From positions 124,001 through 188,000 of the forward strand of contig NZ_FOFF01000004.1 in the NCBI RefSeq assembly GCF_900110755.1: a DNA stretch of 64,000 bases. Direction: 5' to 3'. The position numbers and the translations under genes are program-made. Positions 51,961 to 60,172 of the stretch are shown here, piece after piece. The notes beneath the pieces are model-generated. The model had not been told where the DNA came from, searched no databases, and saw only the letters and a program-made list of their open reading frames with translations. Position 1 is the stretch's first letter; every line of letters starts with the position of its first letter. This DNA comes from Streptomyces sp. yr375 (lineage in GTDB: Bacteria > Actinomycetota > Actinomycetes > Streptomycetales > Streptomycetaceae).

Positions 51961-54068
51961 GCCACACCTCCGCGGGCCTTGGGCACGTCCACCGTCAGTC
52001 GGGCGTAGCCGCCCCGGACCGGATGCGTCGCGGGATCGGTCACGCCGCTGAACACGGCGGAGCGCACGCCCGGTTCGACGATGATCGTGCCGCTGTCGGC
52101 GCGACACGTCTCGGAACCGACGAGCGACTCCCAGCCCACGGACGGACGACCCCCTGAACGTACGTCGAACTTGGCAACCGGTGAAAGCACCCACGCGTCG
52201 TCCGCGTGCGGCAACCTCAGATGGACGGTGACATGCCAGGCACCGCGGTCGTCGACCCGGGCCTCCACGTTCCTGACGGTTGGGAACGACTGGGATCTGC
52301 GGCCGCCGGCGCCCGCACCGGTGTCGAGCTTCAACAGCTCCCGCAAGGCTGCGGGGCCGCCGCTGCGAGTGCTCTCGCGCTTGCCGAGAAGCGAACGGAC
52401 CGTCTTGTCGATCTCGGCCCGGAAGTCTTTCAGCCTGGTCAGCGAGCCCCGTTGATAGGTAGTCGTCAGTTCTTCGGTGCGATCCCACCGGTCGTGTTCG
52501 GGAGGCTCGGAAGCGCGCAGAAACGCCTCGGCAAGCGCCACGTCTTCGCCGTCCCGCCCAGTCGCGTACCCGGCGAGCAGGACAGCCCGGAACGGGGGCG
52601 TGCCCAGAGGCAGATCGCGCGGGCGTTGTTCGGTGATGGTCATACGGTTTCCGCGCATGCACGTCACGTGATTGATCTGCCCGTCGTCGTCATCGGCGGG
52701 CGTGAGTAGAAGGACGGCCAGGTGTTCGCGCCCCTTGTCACGAGGGCGGCCCTGATCCTTCAACGGTGTGACGACCAAGGGGACATCGGCACGGACCACT
52801 TGGTTCGCAGAGGTCAACTCGTCGACCGTGTCCCCGTCGAGGTAAGCCTGGAGGGCTCGACTGAGAGCGGCGTGGTGTGCGTGCGGATCAACCTGATCCT
52901 GGAAGCGGACGTCGCCGTTGAGCAGAGTGGTGACGTGTGCTTCGAGCAGCGGTCCGGCGGTTCGTCCCCCGATCATCGCTGCCCAGAAGTCGTTCGCGAG
53001 TGACTGCACCAGCTTGTCGTGCATCTCCTGCAAGGACTCGGCGGCCCCGGAGGCGTCGTATGCGCCGACGATGAGGAACGACGTGCCGGGATCGGTACCA
53101 CTGCGCTCCAAGTGCAGGCCGCGCAGAGTGTCATCGTCCGCCCACCAGGATCGGGAGACGCCTTCGTGCTCCGGCTCCGTGTCCGGTTCGCCGAGCCAGG
53201 CGGGGCCCGCGTAGGCTTCCCCACCCACCTCGTGCCAGGGCAGGTCCAGGCGCCCGATCACTCGACCGACGGTGCGCCCCTCGTAGGGTTCCGAGAGCGT
53301 CGAGTTGATCAGTACGAGGCCGAAGCGGCTCGTCGCCCAAAGGGTCGCCTTGCCCAGACCGTAGGAGCCTCCGGCCCGCCCGCCCGTAACCTTGTGGCTG
53401 TCGAGCTGGCGGCGGACCACGGCGGCGAATCGACCGTCGCTGTACTCGGGTCCGGTCAGGCCCGCGGCGTTGTAGTCGTCGACACGCAAGAGGCGGAGGC
53501 GGCGCTCCTGGGAGAGGTCGCTCAATGCGGAGCGGAGACTGCGGGAGACTTTCTGGTTTCCTCGGGAGGCTTCCTCGTAGTGGGGCACGAGCTCGTGCCA
53601 CCGCAGAGCGTCGAGAAAGGCGTCGAGGTGCTCGCCGTCCAGCTCGTGGAGCGTGTAACGGACACGTACGGGCGAGTGGTCACTGCACCGCTCGTCCAGG
53701 GAATTCTGGGTCGCCTCGCGCGCGAGTACCGACAGATCGGCGTCGAAGGCGAACGCGGCGGCGTTGCCGTACTCGCGGCCACCGTCGGCGTGCGCGGGGC
53801 GATGGTGCCAGGACACGGGCCGGCCGGTCGGCACGTCAACTGTGCGCGTAACGACGGAAGCGAGGTCGGTGCCCAGGATCTCGGCGATGCGTGCCTTGGT
53901 CTCCTCGCGCGGTTCGGCGCGACCGGTGATCCACGCGGAAACAGCGGCGCGCGTCTTGCCCAGTTTGAGGGCCAGGTCGGCTTGCGACATTTCCGCTCGA
54001 CGCAATTGACGCTTCAGCCAAGGACCAAAGGCTTCACCGTGGATCGTGGGATTCGGAGATTCGGGCAT
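51957..54068 (-). CDS. HTH-fused GHKL ATPase
   Basis: The 703-aa protein has an N-terminal XRE-type helix-turn-helix (MSQADLALKLGKTRAAVSAW, about residues 27-46). A GHKL ATPase follows, with N-box LAREATQNSLDER (about 115-127), G1 LLRVDDYNAAGL (about 193-204) and G2 GGSYGLGKATLW (about 233-244). Long beta-rich regions fill the rest and end in a C-terminal domain. It differs from the MORC-like protein at 42 kb, so the island carries two independent GHKL ATPases. The HTH may recruit the ATPase to DNA or repress the locus. It is first of a tightly overlapped three-gene unit and lies 148 bases after vsr. Confidence 0.83.
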   Translation of the reverse strand: MPESPNPTIHGEAFGPWLKRQLRRAEMSQADLALKLGKTRAAVSAWITGRAEPREETKARIAEILGTDLASVVTRTVDVPTGRPVSWHHRPAHADGGREYGNAAAFAFDADLSVLAREATQNSLDERCSDHSPVRVRYTLHELDGEHLDAFLDALRWHELVPHYEEASRGNQKVSRSLRSALSDLSQERRLRLLRVDDYNAAGLTGPEYSDGRFAAVVRRQLDSHKVTGGRAGGSYGLGKATLWATSRFGLVLINSTLSEPYEGRTVGRVIGRLDLPWHEVGGEAYAGPAWLGEPDTEPEHEGVSRSWWADDDTLRGLHLERSGTDPGTSFLIVGAYDASGAAESLQEMHDKLVQSLANDFWAAMIGGRTAGPLLEAHVTTLLNGDVRFQDQVDPHAHHAALSRALQAYLDGDTVDELTSANQVVRADVPLVVTPLKDQGRPRDKGREHLAVLLLTPADDDDGQINHVTCMRGNRMTITEQRPRDLPLGTPPFRAVLLAGYATGRDGEDVALAEAFLRASEPPEHDRWDRTEELTTTYQRGSLTRLKDFRAEIDKTVRSLLGKRESTRSGGPAALRELLKLDTGAGAGGRRSQSFPTVRNVEARVDDRGAWHVTVHLRLPHADDAWVLSPVAKFDVRSGGRPSVGWESLVGSETCRADSGTIIVEPGVRSAVFSGVTDPATHPVRGGYARLTVDVPKARGGVA

Positions 54069-54215
54069 CGAGAGTCGTGCCTCCTGTCGCAGGAGCAGCC
54101 CTGGGAGGTGTGCGGCAGTGTTGATCGCTCAGGCTAGCAGGCACCTTTGACTGAGAAGAGAGGTGTCAAAAAAGATCTGACGCCGGCGGTCGGCGTAGTG
54201 CAGACGCCGGATTTC
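54069..54215. other. Intergenic region between vsr and the HTH-GHKL gene
   Basis: This holds the likely promoter of the minus-strand unit. A CTCCTG-tcg-CAGGAG inverted repeat lies near 54083-54097 and its AGGAGG may also serve as a distant ribosome-binding site. A run of six A residues near 54168-54173 gives a T-run on the minus strand just after vsr, which could help end that transcript. Confidence 0.4.
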
Positions 54216-54728
54216 TCACGGACTGGCACCCTTCGGGACCTTCGTGCGTCGCGCCATCACCAGCCGTTGCACACGAGTGGCAGCCTCGATTGGATCTTCG
54301 TGCTCCCACACCCGCACCGCCAACCAACCAGCCGAGGTCAGTAGCTCGTCCGTGTTCCGGTCCCGCAGCCGATTGCCCTCGATTTTCGTACGCCAGAAAT
54401 CGGCGTTGTTCTTGGGCCACGTCGCGTGCTCTGGACACCCATGCCAGAAGCACCCGTCTACGAACACGGCGACCTTCGCCGGCCCGAAAAGGACGTCGGC
54501 TTCCCGCCTCACCTTCTTCAGTGGCCTACGGTGTACCCGATATCGCAAGCCTGCCGCGTGCAGGGCCCGCCGCAACGCCATCTCGACGTCCGTGTTGTGG
54601 CTCTTCTGCTTGCTCATCCGCGCACGAGTCTCGGGGGTGGTCTGCACCGTCCGTTGCGCCTTTCGTTCTTCATGGGCTCCGTTGCCGTAGCTGGCAACCT
54701 CGCTCACCTGGTTCCAAGCGGACGGCAC
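54216..54728 (-). CDS. vsr: Very short patch repair endonuclease
   Basis: Vsr nicks next to T:G mismatches formed when 5-methylcytosine deaminates, and so protects DNA methylated by a C5 methyltransferase. Motifs: ARMSKQKSHNTDVEMALR, EADVLFGPAKVAVFVDGCFW with the catalytic Asp, and WHGCPEHATWPKNNADFWR with the zinc and catalytic histidines, followed by the final strand AGWLAVRVWEHE. The GTG at 54728 (after GGAG) avoids overlap with the upstream gene; a GTG at 54761 would overlap it by 22 bases. It probably serves the methyltransferase at 48.8 kb. About 170 aa is normal for the family. Confidence 0.92.
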   Translation of the reverse strand: MPSAWNQVSEVASYGNGAHEERKAQRTVQTTPETRARMSKQKSHNTDVEMALRRALHAAGLRYRVHRRPLKKVRREADVLFGPAKVAVFVDGCFWHGCPEHATWPKNNADFWRTKIEGNRLRDRNTDELLTSAGWLAVRVWEHEDPIEAATRVQRLVMARRTKVPKGASP

Positions 54729-54739
54729 ATCTCCATCTG

Positions 54740-55756
54740 CTACGCCCGCACCCCGTGGCACCCCTCATAAGCCGCCCCCGACCCACACCAACACCCCGCC
54801 CCCCGCTCCGGAGGCCACCCCACAGCGCGCCCCCTCGCTGCCAAAGTCGTCGCATACTGCGGCAGCAGGTCCGCGGCGCCCGGTGATGCCGCCTCCGACG
54901 CCGCGAAGGCCTCGTACGACGGGACCGTGCCGGTCACGATGCCGACGTTGGGTGTGCCTGACGCGGACAGTTCGCGCAGGGACGCTTCTATCGTCGTGAG
55001 GTGGGTCTCGTGGGAGGGGTATTCCGTGGCCAGGGTCGGGTAGGCGGTCAGGAGTTCGGTCAGTTCGTGGGGTGGCCAGTGCAGGACCGCTACCGGGAAC
55101 GGGCGGGACAGGGCCTCTCGGTAGGCGCCCAGTTCCGCTCGGAGGCGGGAGATCTCGGCCTCCAGTTCCGCCGGGTTGTCGGAGCCCAGGGACCAGACGC
55201 GTTTCGGGTCGTGGAGTTCGTCCAGGGAGACGGCGGAGGAGTGGAGCGTGTCCGCGAGGACGTCCCAGTCGTCGTGGGACGCGCCCAGCATCCTGCGTAC
55301 GCGGTGGCGGCCGAAAAGCAGGGGGTGCGAGGCGTGCGGGGGGTGCGGGGCGTCCGTCAGGAGCAGGGTCACGCCCTCCGTGAACGTCTCCTGCGCCGCT
55401 TCCAGCTCGTCGTGGGATTCCAGGGACTCCGCGACGATCACCCAGGGGGCCGGGTCGCGGGGGGCCGCGGCGCGGATGCCGTCGATGATCGCTCTGGCCT
55501 CGGCCTCGTGGCCGTACTCCCAGAGGTTCGAGGCCTTCAGGGCGCGGATCAGGTGGGGGGTGTCCAGGTCGGCCGGGGACGACAGCAGGCGGTCGTACAG
55601 GGCCGTCGCGGCGGGGCGGTCGCCGGCCAGTTCCAGGTGGGCCGCGGCCTGCAGCAGCAGGGCCTCCGCGTCCTCGGGATACCGGCCGGCGGTCCGCTCC
55701 AGGCGTGCCGCTTCGGCGGTGTGGTCGACGTTCTCGGCAGGCGTGTCGGGGCGCAT
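54740..55756 (-). CDS. TPR-like protein with C-terminal SEC-C zinc motif
   Basis: This 338-aa protein is mostly helical, with tetratricopeptide-like units (AARLERTAGRYPEDAEALLL, then HLIRALKASNLWEYGHEAEA) and ends in the SEC-C motif CWCGSGAAYEGCHG, which binds zinc and was first seen in SecA. SEC-C proteins of this kind are widespread but poorly understood. The ATG at 55756 (MRPDTPAE) is used; an earlier in-frame start at 55786 is open. It lies 12 bases before vsr, and probably belongs to the host chromosome rather than the island, because its codons are typical Streptomyces. Confidence 0.82.
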   Translation of the reverse strand: MRPDTPAENVDHTAEAARLERTAGRYPEDAEALLLQAAAHLELAGDRPAATALYDRLLSSPADLDTPHLIRALKASNLWEYGHEAEARAIIDGIRAAAPRDPAPWVIVAESLESHDELEAAQETFTEGVTLLLTDAPHPPHASHPLLFGRHRVRRMLGASHDDWDVLADTLHSSAVSLDELHDPKRVWSLGSDNPAELEAEISRLRAELGAYREALSRPFPVAVLHWPPHELTELLTAYPTLATEYPSHETHLTTIEASLRELSASGTPNVGIVTGTVPSYEAFAASEAASPGAADLLPQYATTLAARGRAVGWPPERGAGCWCGSGAAYEGCHGVRA

Positions 55757-55855
55757 GCGTGACACCGTACTGCCCGCCGATGACAAAAAGGAGATAGCTG
55801 CAGGCCAGAGGGCGGCCCGAGGTACGTACCCCTGGCATCCCCTGGCCTACGGCTC

Positions 55856-57331
55856 CTAGATCGTCACTCCGTCCACCTGAAGTGTCTGTACCGCGCCCGC
55901 CGCGAACGGCACGCTGATCGTCTTGCCGGACAGGCGGATGTCCGAGTGGGAGGCGTAGAGGTCGCCGGAGCCGTTCGTCGCCGTGTTCCAGCGGGGGACC
56001 AGGCCGCCCGAGCCGCCGCTCACCGTCGTGAAGCGGGAGAGGTCGAAGGTGAGGGTCTGGGCCGAGGACGAGGTGTTCGCGGCGACTATCACCAGGCGCT
56101 TCGCCGACTTGTCCAGCGCCGCCGCCGCGTAGCTCACGCCCGTGTCGAGGATCGTCATGCCCGGGCGGATGTGCCGGCTGAACTGGGCCATCACGTAGTA
56201 CTTCATGGTGACCGCGCCCGCCGCCAGCGTGTTCGCGTCGTAGGCGATCATCGCCCAGTTCGACGACGGGTCCATGACCTGCCAGTAGACCCAGGCCGTC
56301 GGGTGCAGCCAGCGGAAGTCGCTGAGCAGGTTGCTCGCCATCGACAGGCCCGTGCCGTCGTTGTCGCCCGTCTCCGAGTTCCACAGCGCCTTGCCGGACC
56401 TCGTCACGACGTCCGTGTAGAGCAGGTCCCGGCGGCCGCCCGAGCCCTGGTAGCCATGGACGTTGACCCGGTTCACGAGCCCCTTCGTCGTCGACGAGAA
56501 GGAGTTCCACGTCGTACGCGCCAGGTCGTAGTTCGTCTCGTCGCTCGCCGAGATCTTCGTCGACGTCAGGCCGCGCTTGTCCAACTCGCTGCGCATGTAC
56601 GGGAGTACGGCCGACTGGACGGTCGCGTCCATGTGGCAGCCCTCCTGCGTGCCGGTCGCCGTCCACCAGGAGGACGACGGCTCGTTGAAGGGGTCGACCG
56701 TCGCGAAGTTCACGCCCCAGTTGTTCTTGGCGTAGAGGGCCACCGCCGCGAGGTGGGAGGCGTGTTGGCGGTAGTTCCAGGACTGGAGGTTGTTGCCGCC
56801 GTCCGCGGCGCCCGACGGGTTGTGGTTCGAACACATCCACCACATGGGGGAGTTGGCGAACAGCTCCGTCGTCGCGCCCCGCGAGGTCGCCTTCTGCAGC
56901 ATCGCGCGCTGGGTCGCGTCCGCCGTCCAGTCCCAGGCGGAGGACGTCGGGTCCTCGTTGCCCCAGTCCTGCCAGTAGCCCTCGATCTGCTTGAACGCGG
57001 GGATGTTGGCGGACGCCGTCATCGACGCGCCGCTCACCGAGTTCCAACTGCACGCGCCCAGGTTGTAACGGGCGATGTTGAGGCCCAGGCCGGGGAGCGT
57101 CTTGCCGTTGTAGGACACCGACTTGGTGGTGAAGAAGATGTCGGCGAAGTCGTCCCGGCCGCCGAAGACGTTCGCCCACCAGGCCAGGGAGGTGCCCCAG
57201 CCCTCCCAAGTGCCGTACGTGGTCGACGGGTTGACGGAAATCGTCGCGTCGGCGTGGGCGGTGCCGGCGGCGAGGGCGCTTCCGAAGAGTGCGCCGCCCG
57301 TGGCGGCCAGCAGTGTCCTGCGTCGGATCAT
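55856..57331 (-). CDS. Secreted GH30-like glycoside hydrolase (galactanase type)
   Basis: This 491-aa enzyme has a twin-arginine-like signal (MIRRRTLLAATGGALFGSAL, cleavage after AHA). A (beta/alpha)8 barrel carries the acid/base Glu in DPFNEPSSSWW (about residue 215) and the nucleophile Glu in LWNSETGD (about 319). A C-terminal beta-sandwich follows. The pattern EGWGTSLAWWANVFGG and NIARYNLGAC resembles endo-beta-1,6-galactanases of GH30 from Streptomyces. It would cut galactan side chains of plant arabinogalactan outside the cell. The ATG at 57331 fits the signal peptide; longer frames do not. Confidence 0.88.
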   Translation of the reverse strand: MIRRRTLLAATGGALFGSALAAGTAHADATISVNPSTTYGTWEGWGTSLAWWANVFGGRDDFADIFFTTKSVSYNGKTLPGLGLNIARYNLGACSWNSVSGASMTASANIPAFKQIEGYWQDWGNEDPTSSAWDWTADATQRAMLQKATSRGATTELFANSPMWWMCSNHNPSGAADGGNNLQSWNYRQHASHLAAVALYAKNNWGVNFATVDPFNEPSSSWWTATGTQEGCHMDATVQSAVLPYMRSELDKRGLTSTKISASDETNYDLARTTWNSFSSTTKGLVNRVNVHGYQGSGGRRDLLYTDVVTRSGKALWNSETGDNDGTGLSMASNLLSDFRWLHPTAWVYWQVMDPSSNWAMIAYDANTLAAGAVTMKYYVMAQFSRHIRPGMTILDTGVSYAAAALDKSAKRLVIVAANTSSSAQTLTFDLSRFTTVSGGSGGLVPRWNTATNGSGDLYASHSDIRLSGKTISVPFAAGAVQTLQVDGVTI

Positions 57332-57585
57332 GGCTTCTCCGCTTCGAATCGTGGCCGGTCCCGTTCGGATCCTGCTCGGCTCCCGTTCGGCCGACACGAA
57401 GCATCGGGTGTGACACACGGGGTTGTCGAGAGTTCTGGCAACCCTTCACCAAACCTGTGGAAAAAGGGTGCCGAGGGGTTCGACGGGGCGAACAGGACAG
57501 GTTCCGGGGGCGACCGGGACAGTCCCGTCTGTACGGTTCTTGTACGACTCTGGAGACCTCGTCCCGCACGCCTTATCGTGCCCGC

Positions 57586-58404
57586 GTGATCGTGCACCGC
57601 GCGCGGATTCCCCTCGTACAGCACAGCACCCGGCGACGGCACGCCCGGTACCGGCGGGTGCTCTGGAGCAGCGCCGAACTGCTCGTCACCGCCGGGGTGT
57701 TGGCGCTGCTCCTCGTCGCGCACCAACTGTGGTGGACCAACCGGGAGGCGAGGGACGGTGCCGAGCGGAGGGTGGCGGCGCTGGAGCGGGAGTGGGAGCG
57801 GGGGGCTGCCGACACACCCACGGGCCCGGGCACAGACACCGGCACCGGCGCAGGCGCGGACACCGGTGACGGCGGCCCCGGCTCCGGCGGTACGTCTACA
57901 CGGCCCGGAAACGGTACGAACGAGGCCTCGTCCACCCCCGCCGCCTCCCAGACCTACGCCGTCCTCCGCATCCCCCGCCTCGGACTCCGTGTCCCCGTCG
58001 CCGAGGGGACCGGCAAGGCGCGCGTGCTGAACAAGGGGTACGTCGGCCACTACGCGGGCAGTCAACAGCCGGGCCAGGAAGGCAACTTCGCGGTCGCCGG
58101 GCATCGCAACACCCACGGCGAGCCTTTCCGGTACCTCAACCGGCTCAGGAAGGGCGACAAGGTGGAGGTGGAGACGCGGACCGCGACCTACACCTACACC
58201 GTCGACAAGATCCTGCCGCAGACCTCACCCCGCGACGCGGGCGTCATCCGGCCCGTGCCCCGCTCCCTCACCCGGCCCGCCTACGGCTACGACGCCCCCG
58301 GCCACTACCTCACCCTCACCACCTGTACCCCCGAGTACACCTCCCGGTACCGCCTGGTCGTGTGGGGCGAGTTGACCGCGACGGTCCCGAGAGGGCAGGG
58401 CTAG
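57586..58404 (+). CDS. Class E sortase
   Basis: This 272-aa membrane-bound transpeptidase joins LAXTG-type proteins to peptidoglycan. One membrane span lies near residues 30-48 (LLVTAGVLALLLVAHQLW), then a Gly/Thr/Asp-rich linker, then the sortase barrel. Catalytic residues are visible: His in AVAGHRNTHGE (about 172), Cys in LTLTTCTPEYTS (about 246) and Arg in SRYRLVVWG (about 255). The TPEYTS context fits the class E group. The GTG at 57586 starts VIVHRARI. Its stop overlaps the end of the GntR gene on the opposite strand by 4 bases. A candidate substrate is encoded at 30.2-31.9 kb. Confidence 0.93.
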   Translation: MIVHRARIPLVQHSTRRRHARYRRVLWSSAELLVTAGVLALLLVAHQLWWTNREARDGAERRVAALEREWERGAADTPTGPGTDTGTGAGADTGDGGPGSGGTSTRPGNGTNEASSTPAASQTYAVLRIPRLGLRVPVAEGTGKARVLNKGYVGHYAGSQQPGQEGNFAVAGHRNTHGEPFRYLNRLRKGDKVEVETRTATYTYTVDKILPQTSPRDAGVIRPVPRSLTRPAYGYDAPGHYLTLTTCTPEYTSRYRLVVWGELTATVPRGQG

Positions 58405-58784
58405 GCCCCTTCCTCCAGCGCCTCTCGTACGGCGGTCAGGACGGCCTCGGTGCCTGCGCCCAGGGCGCGCGCGGAGGCGGTGAAGTCGCGGGCCAGGGTG
58501 GCGAGTTGGTCCGGGTCGGGGTGGGCCGGTTCGGACGGGGGAGCGGCCACCCGGGTGCCCGCGCCGCGCCGGGTGCGGATCAACTCGGCGGCCTCCAGCT
58601 CCCGGTAGGCGCGGGCTACCGTGCCCGGCGCGAGGCCGAGGTCGGAGGCGAGTTGGCGTACGGTCGGCAGCCGTTCGCCCTCGGTCAGCCGGCCGGTGAC
58701 GATCAGCGCGCCGAGCTGGGCGCGGATCTGCTCGTACGGCGGTACCTGGCTGGTGGTGTCGACGCGGACGGCGGGCTCACTCAT
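58401..58784 (-). CDS. GntR-family regulator, YtrA subfamily
   Basis: This 127-aa regulator has the GntR winged helix (PPYEQIRAQLGALIVTGRLT, then LPTVRQLASDLGLAPGTVAR) and a short C-terminal helix pair that marks the YtrA subgroup. These proteins usually repress an operon for membrane or ABC proteins until a cell-envelope signal arrives. It lies downstream of the membrane protein gene, whose stop overlaps its start by 8 bases. Confidence 0.92.
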   Translation of the reverse strand: MSEPAVRVDTTSQVPPYEQIRAQLGALIVTGRLTEGERLPTVRQLASDLGLAPGTVARAYRELEAAELIRTRRGAGTRVAAPPSEPAHPDPDQLATLARDFTASARALGAGTEAVLTAVREALEEGA

Positions 58785-59532
58785 CGCCGACGGCCCGGGG
58801 CATCACGATCGTGAACAGGCACCAGCCCAGGCTGAACAGGCTCAGCAGGACCAGCGGGTAGACCACCAGCGCGGTGACGTTGCCCAGCATGCCGGCGCAC
58901 TTCGAGTAGAACAGCACGCGGGCGATCATCCCGACGACGAGCAGGAGTTGGCTGGAGGCCAGCAGTCCCCAGGCCGCGGTGATCGCCCAACTCCGGTCGT
59001 GGCGGCGCAGGTTGTCGCCGGGGCGGTGGGCGATGCGGCGCAGGGACCAGACGCAGGCGGCCGTGCCGAGGGTGAGGGAGACGAGGACCGGGGCGGCGTA
59101 GTAGAGGCCGGGCCACGGGCCGAGGTGTCTGGTCGTACGGCCGCAGGTGACCGCGAGGGCGCGGCCCGTCCGCCCGATCCTGTCGGGGGAGGCCGCGGCG
59201 GCCCCGATCGTCAGCAGGACGACGACGCAGGCCGCCTGGAAGACGAGCAGCGGGGCCATGCGCGGCGGTACGTGGTCCCGGACCCGGCGCGGGGCGAGGC
59301 CGGCGGTGCGGACCGCTTCCTGCGGGGCGGGGGTGAGGGAGTCGCCGAGCAGGACCCCGCCGACCGCGCACAGCCCGAACGCGGTGACGGCGGACACGAA
59401 GGGCATGGCCATGTCGTCGCCGCCCGTCGTGGCCAGCGCCTGCGCGACCACGGCCCCCAGTGCCAGCCCGGCCCAGCGGGCGCAGAGATCGGCGCGGGCC
59501 AGGAGTCTTTCGGGCGAGACGGTGTCGATCAT
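58777..59532 (-). CDS. Polytopic membrane protein, operon partner of the YtrA-type regulator
   Basis: This 251-aa protein has about six hydrophobic segments (for example FVSAVTAFGLCAVGGVLLG, ACVVVLLTIGAAAASPD, LLVVGMIARVLFYSK), with no catalytic motif. The ATG at 59532 (MIDTVSPE) has CCGGGGGC upstream; the in-frame ATG at 59556 has none. The gene overlaps the GntR gene by 8 bases. YtrA-type operons usually contain such an integral membrane protein, often with an ABC ATPase, which is missing here. Confidence 0.75.
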   Translation of the reverse strand: MIDTVSPERLLARADLCARWAGLALGAVVAQALATTGGDDMAMPFVSAVTAFGLCAVGGVLLGDSLTPAPQEAVRTAGLAPRRVRDHVPPRMAPLLVFQAACVVVLLTIGAAAASPDRIGRTGRALAVTCGRTTRHLGPWPGLYYAAPVLVSLTLGTAACVWSLRRIAHRPGDNLRRHDRSWAITAAWGLLASSQLLLVVGMIARVLFYSKCAGMLGNVTALVVYPLVLLSLFSLGWCLFTIVMPRAVGDE

Positions 59533-59557
59533 GTCGAGCCCCCGGAGATGAGTCATG

Positions 59558-59581
59558 CTTGTACCAAGGGGTGAGTACAAG
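59558..59581. promoter_or_regulatory. Probable GntR/YtrA operator
   Basis: CTTGTAC at 59558-59564 is repeated as GTACAAG at 59575-59581, a perfect 7-bp inverted repeat with a 10-base spacer, 26 bases before the membrane protein start. A related half-site pair, CTTGATACAAG, lies near 59625. Repeated TTGTACA-type motifs just before a YtrA-type operon suggest autorepression. Confidence 0.6.
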
Positions 59582-59745
59582 TGGTGGTTACAAGATGCCG
59601 TCGGCCGGATCTTGTGTCAAATGCTTGATACAAGTGCGCTGTGTGGTGAACTCCCCGCCCGGGGAACCTGGGGAACCGGGAACCTGGGGAACCTTCGTGG
59701 CGGTCCGGACGTCATCATGGTCAGGAGAGGGAGGGGGGGCGGGGC

Positions 59746-60063
59746 ATGACAGGCAGTCGGCTGGCGTCGCGCCGTGCCGCCCCCGTGCTGCTCTTTCTCC
59801 TGTTCCTCGACGTCCTCCTCCTCGACGCCGGCAGCCTCTTCGCGACCGTCGCGCTCGCCGCGACCGCCGCCGCCGGTTCCGCGCTCGCCGTCTGCACGCT
59901 CGTCGCCGCGCGCAGCGCCCCCGCCGTCCCGCCCACCCGGGTGCGTACGGCCATCAGGGACCGGGCCCGCCGTACGGCCTTCCTGCCGCAACGCGACCCG
60001 GACGCCTCCGGCCGGCCCCGCCCCCGCGCGCCGGGCCACGCCCTCCCGACGACCGCCGCGTAG
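59746..60063 (+). CDS. DUF6412-family small membrane protein
   Basis: This 105-aa protein has two hydrophobic spans (PVLLFLLFLDVLLLDAGSL, TVALAATAAAGSALAVCTLV) and a basic C-terminus ending TAFLPQRDPDASGRPRPRAP, the DUF6412 pattern. In Streptomyces it often precedes a YidC-like gene, as here, 110 bases downstream. It may assist membrane protein insertion. Confidence 0.8.
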   Translation: MTGSRLASRRAAPVLLFLLFLDVLLLDAGSLFATVALAATAAAGSALAVCTLVAARSAPAVPPTRVRTAIRDRARRTAFLPQRDPDASGRPRPRAPGHALPTTAA

Positions 60064-60172
60064 GGCACCCCTCCCCGCATCTCTCGCCACATCCGGGTGA
60101 CCCCGCGCAAGTCGTCATGCCGTCAACCGCGTTGTCCTCGGCACGACGAGACCCCCGGAGGGCTCCTCACCC

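Noticed and set aside
39465..54728. Prophage or integrative conjugative element
   Set aside because: No integrase, excisionase, replication, capsid or transfer genes and no flanking direct repeats were seen. The tRNA gene is 20 kb away.
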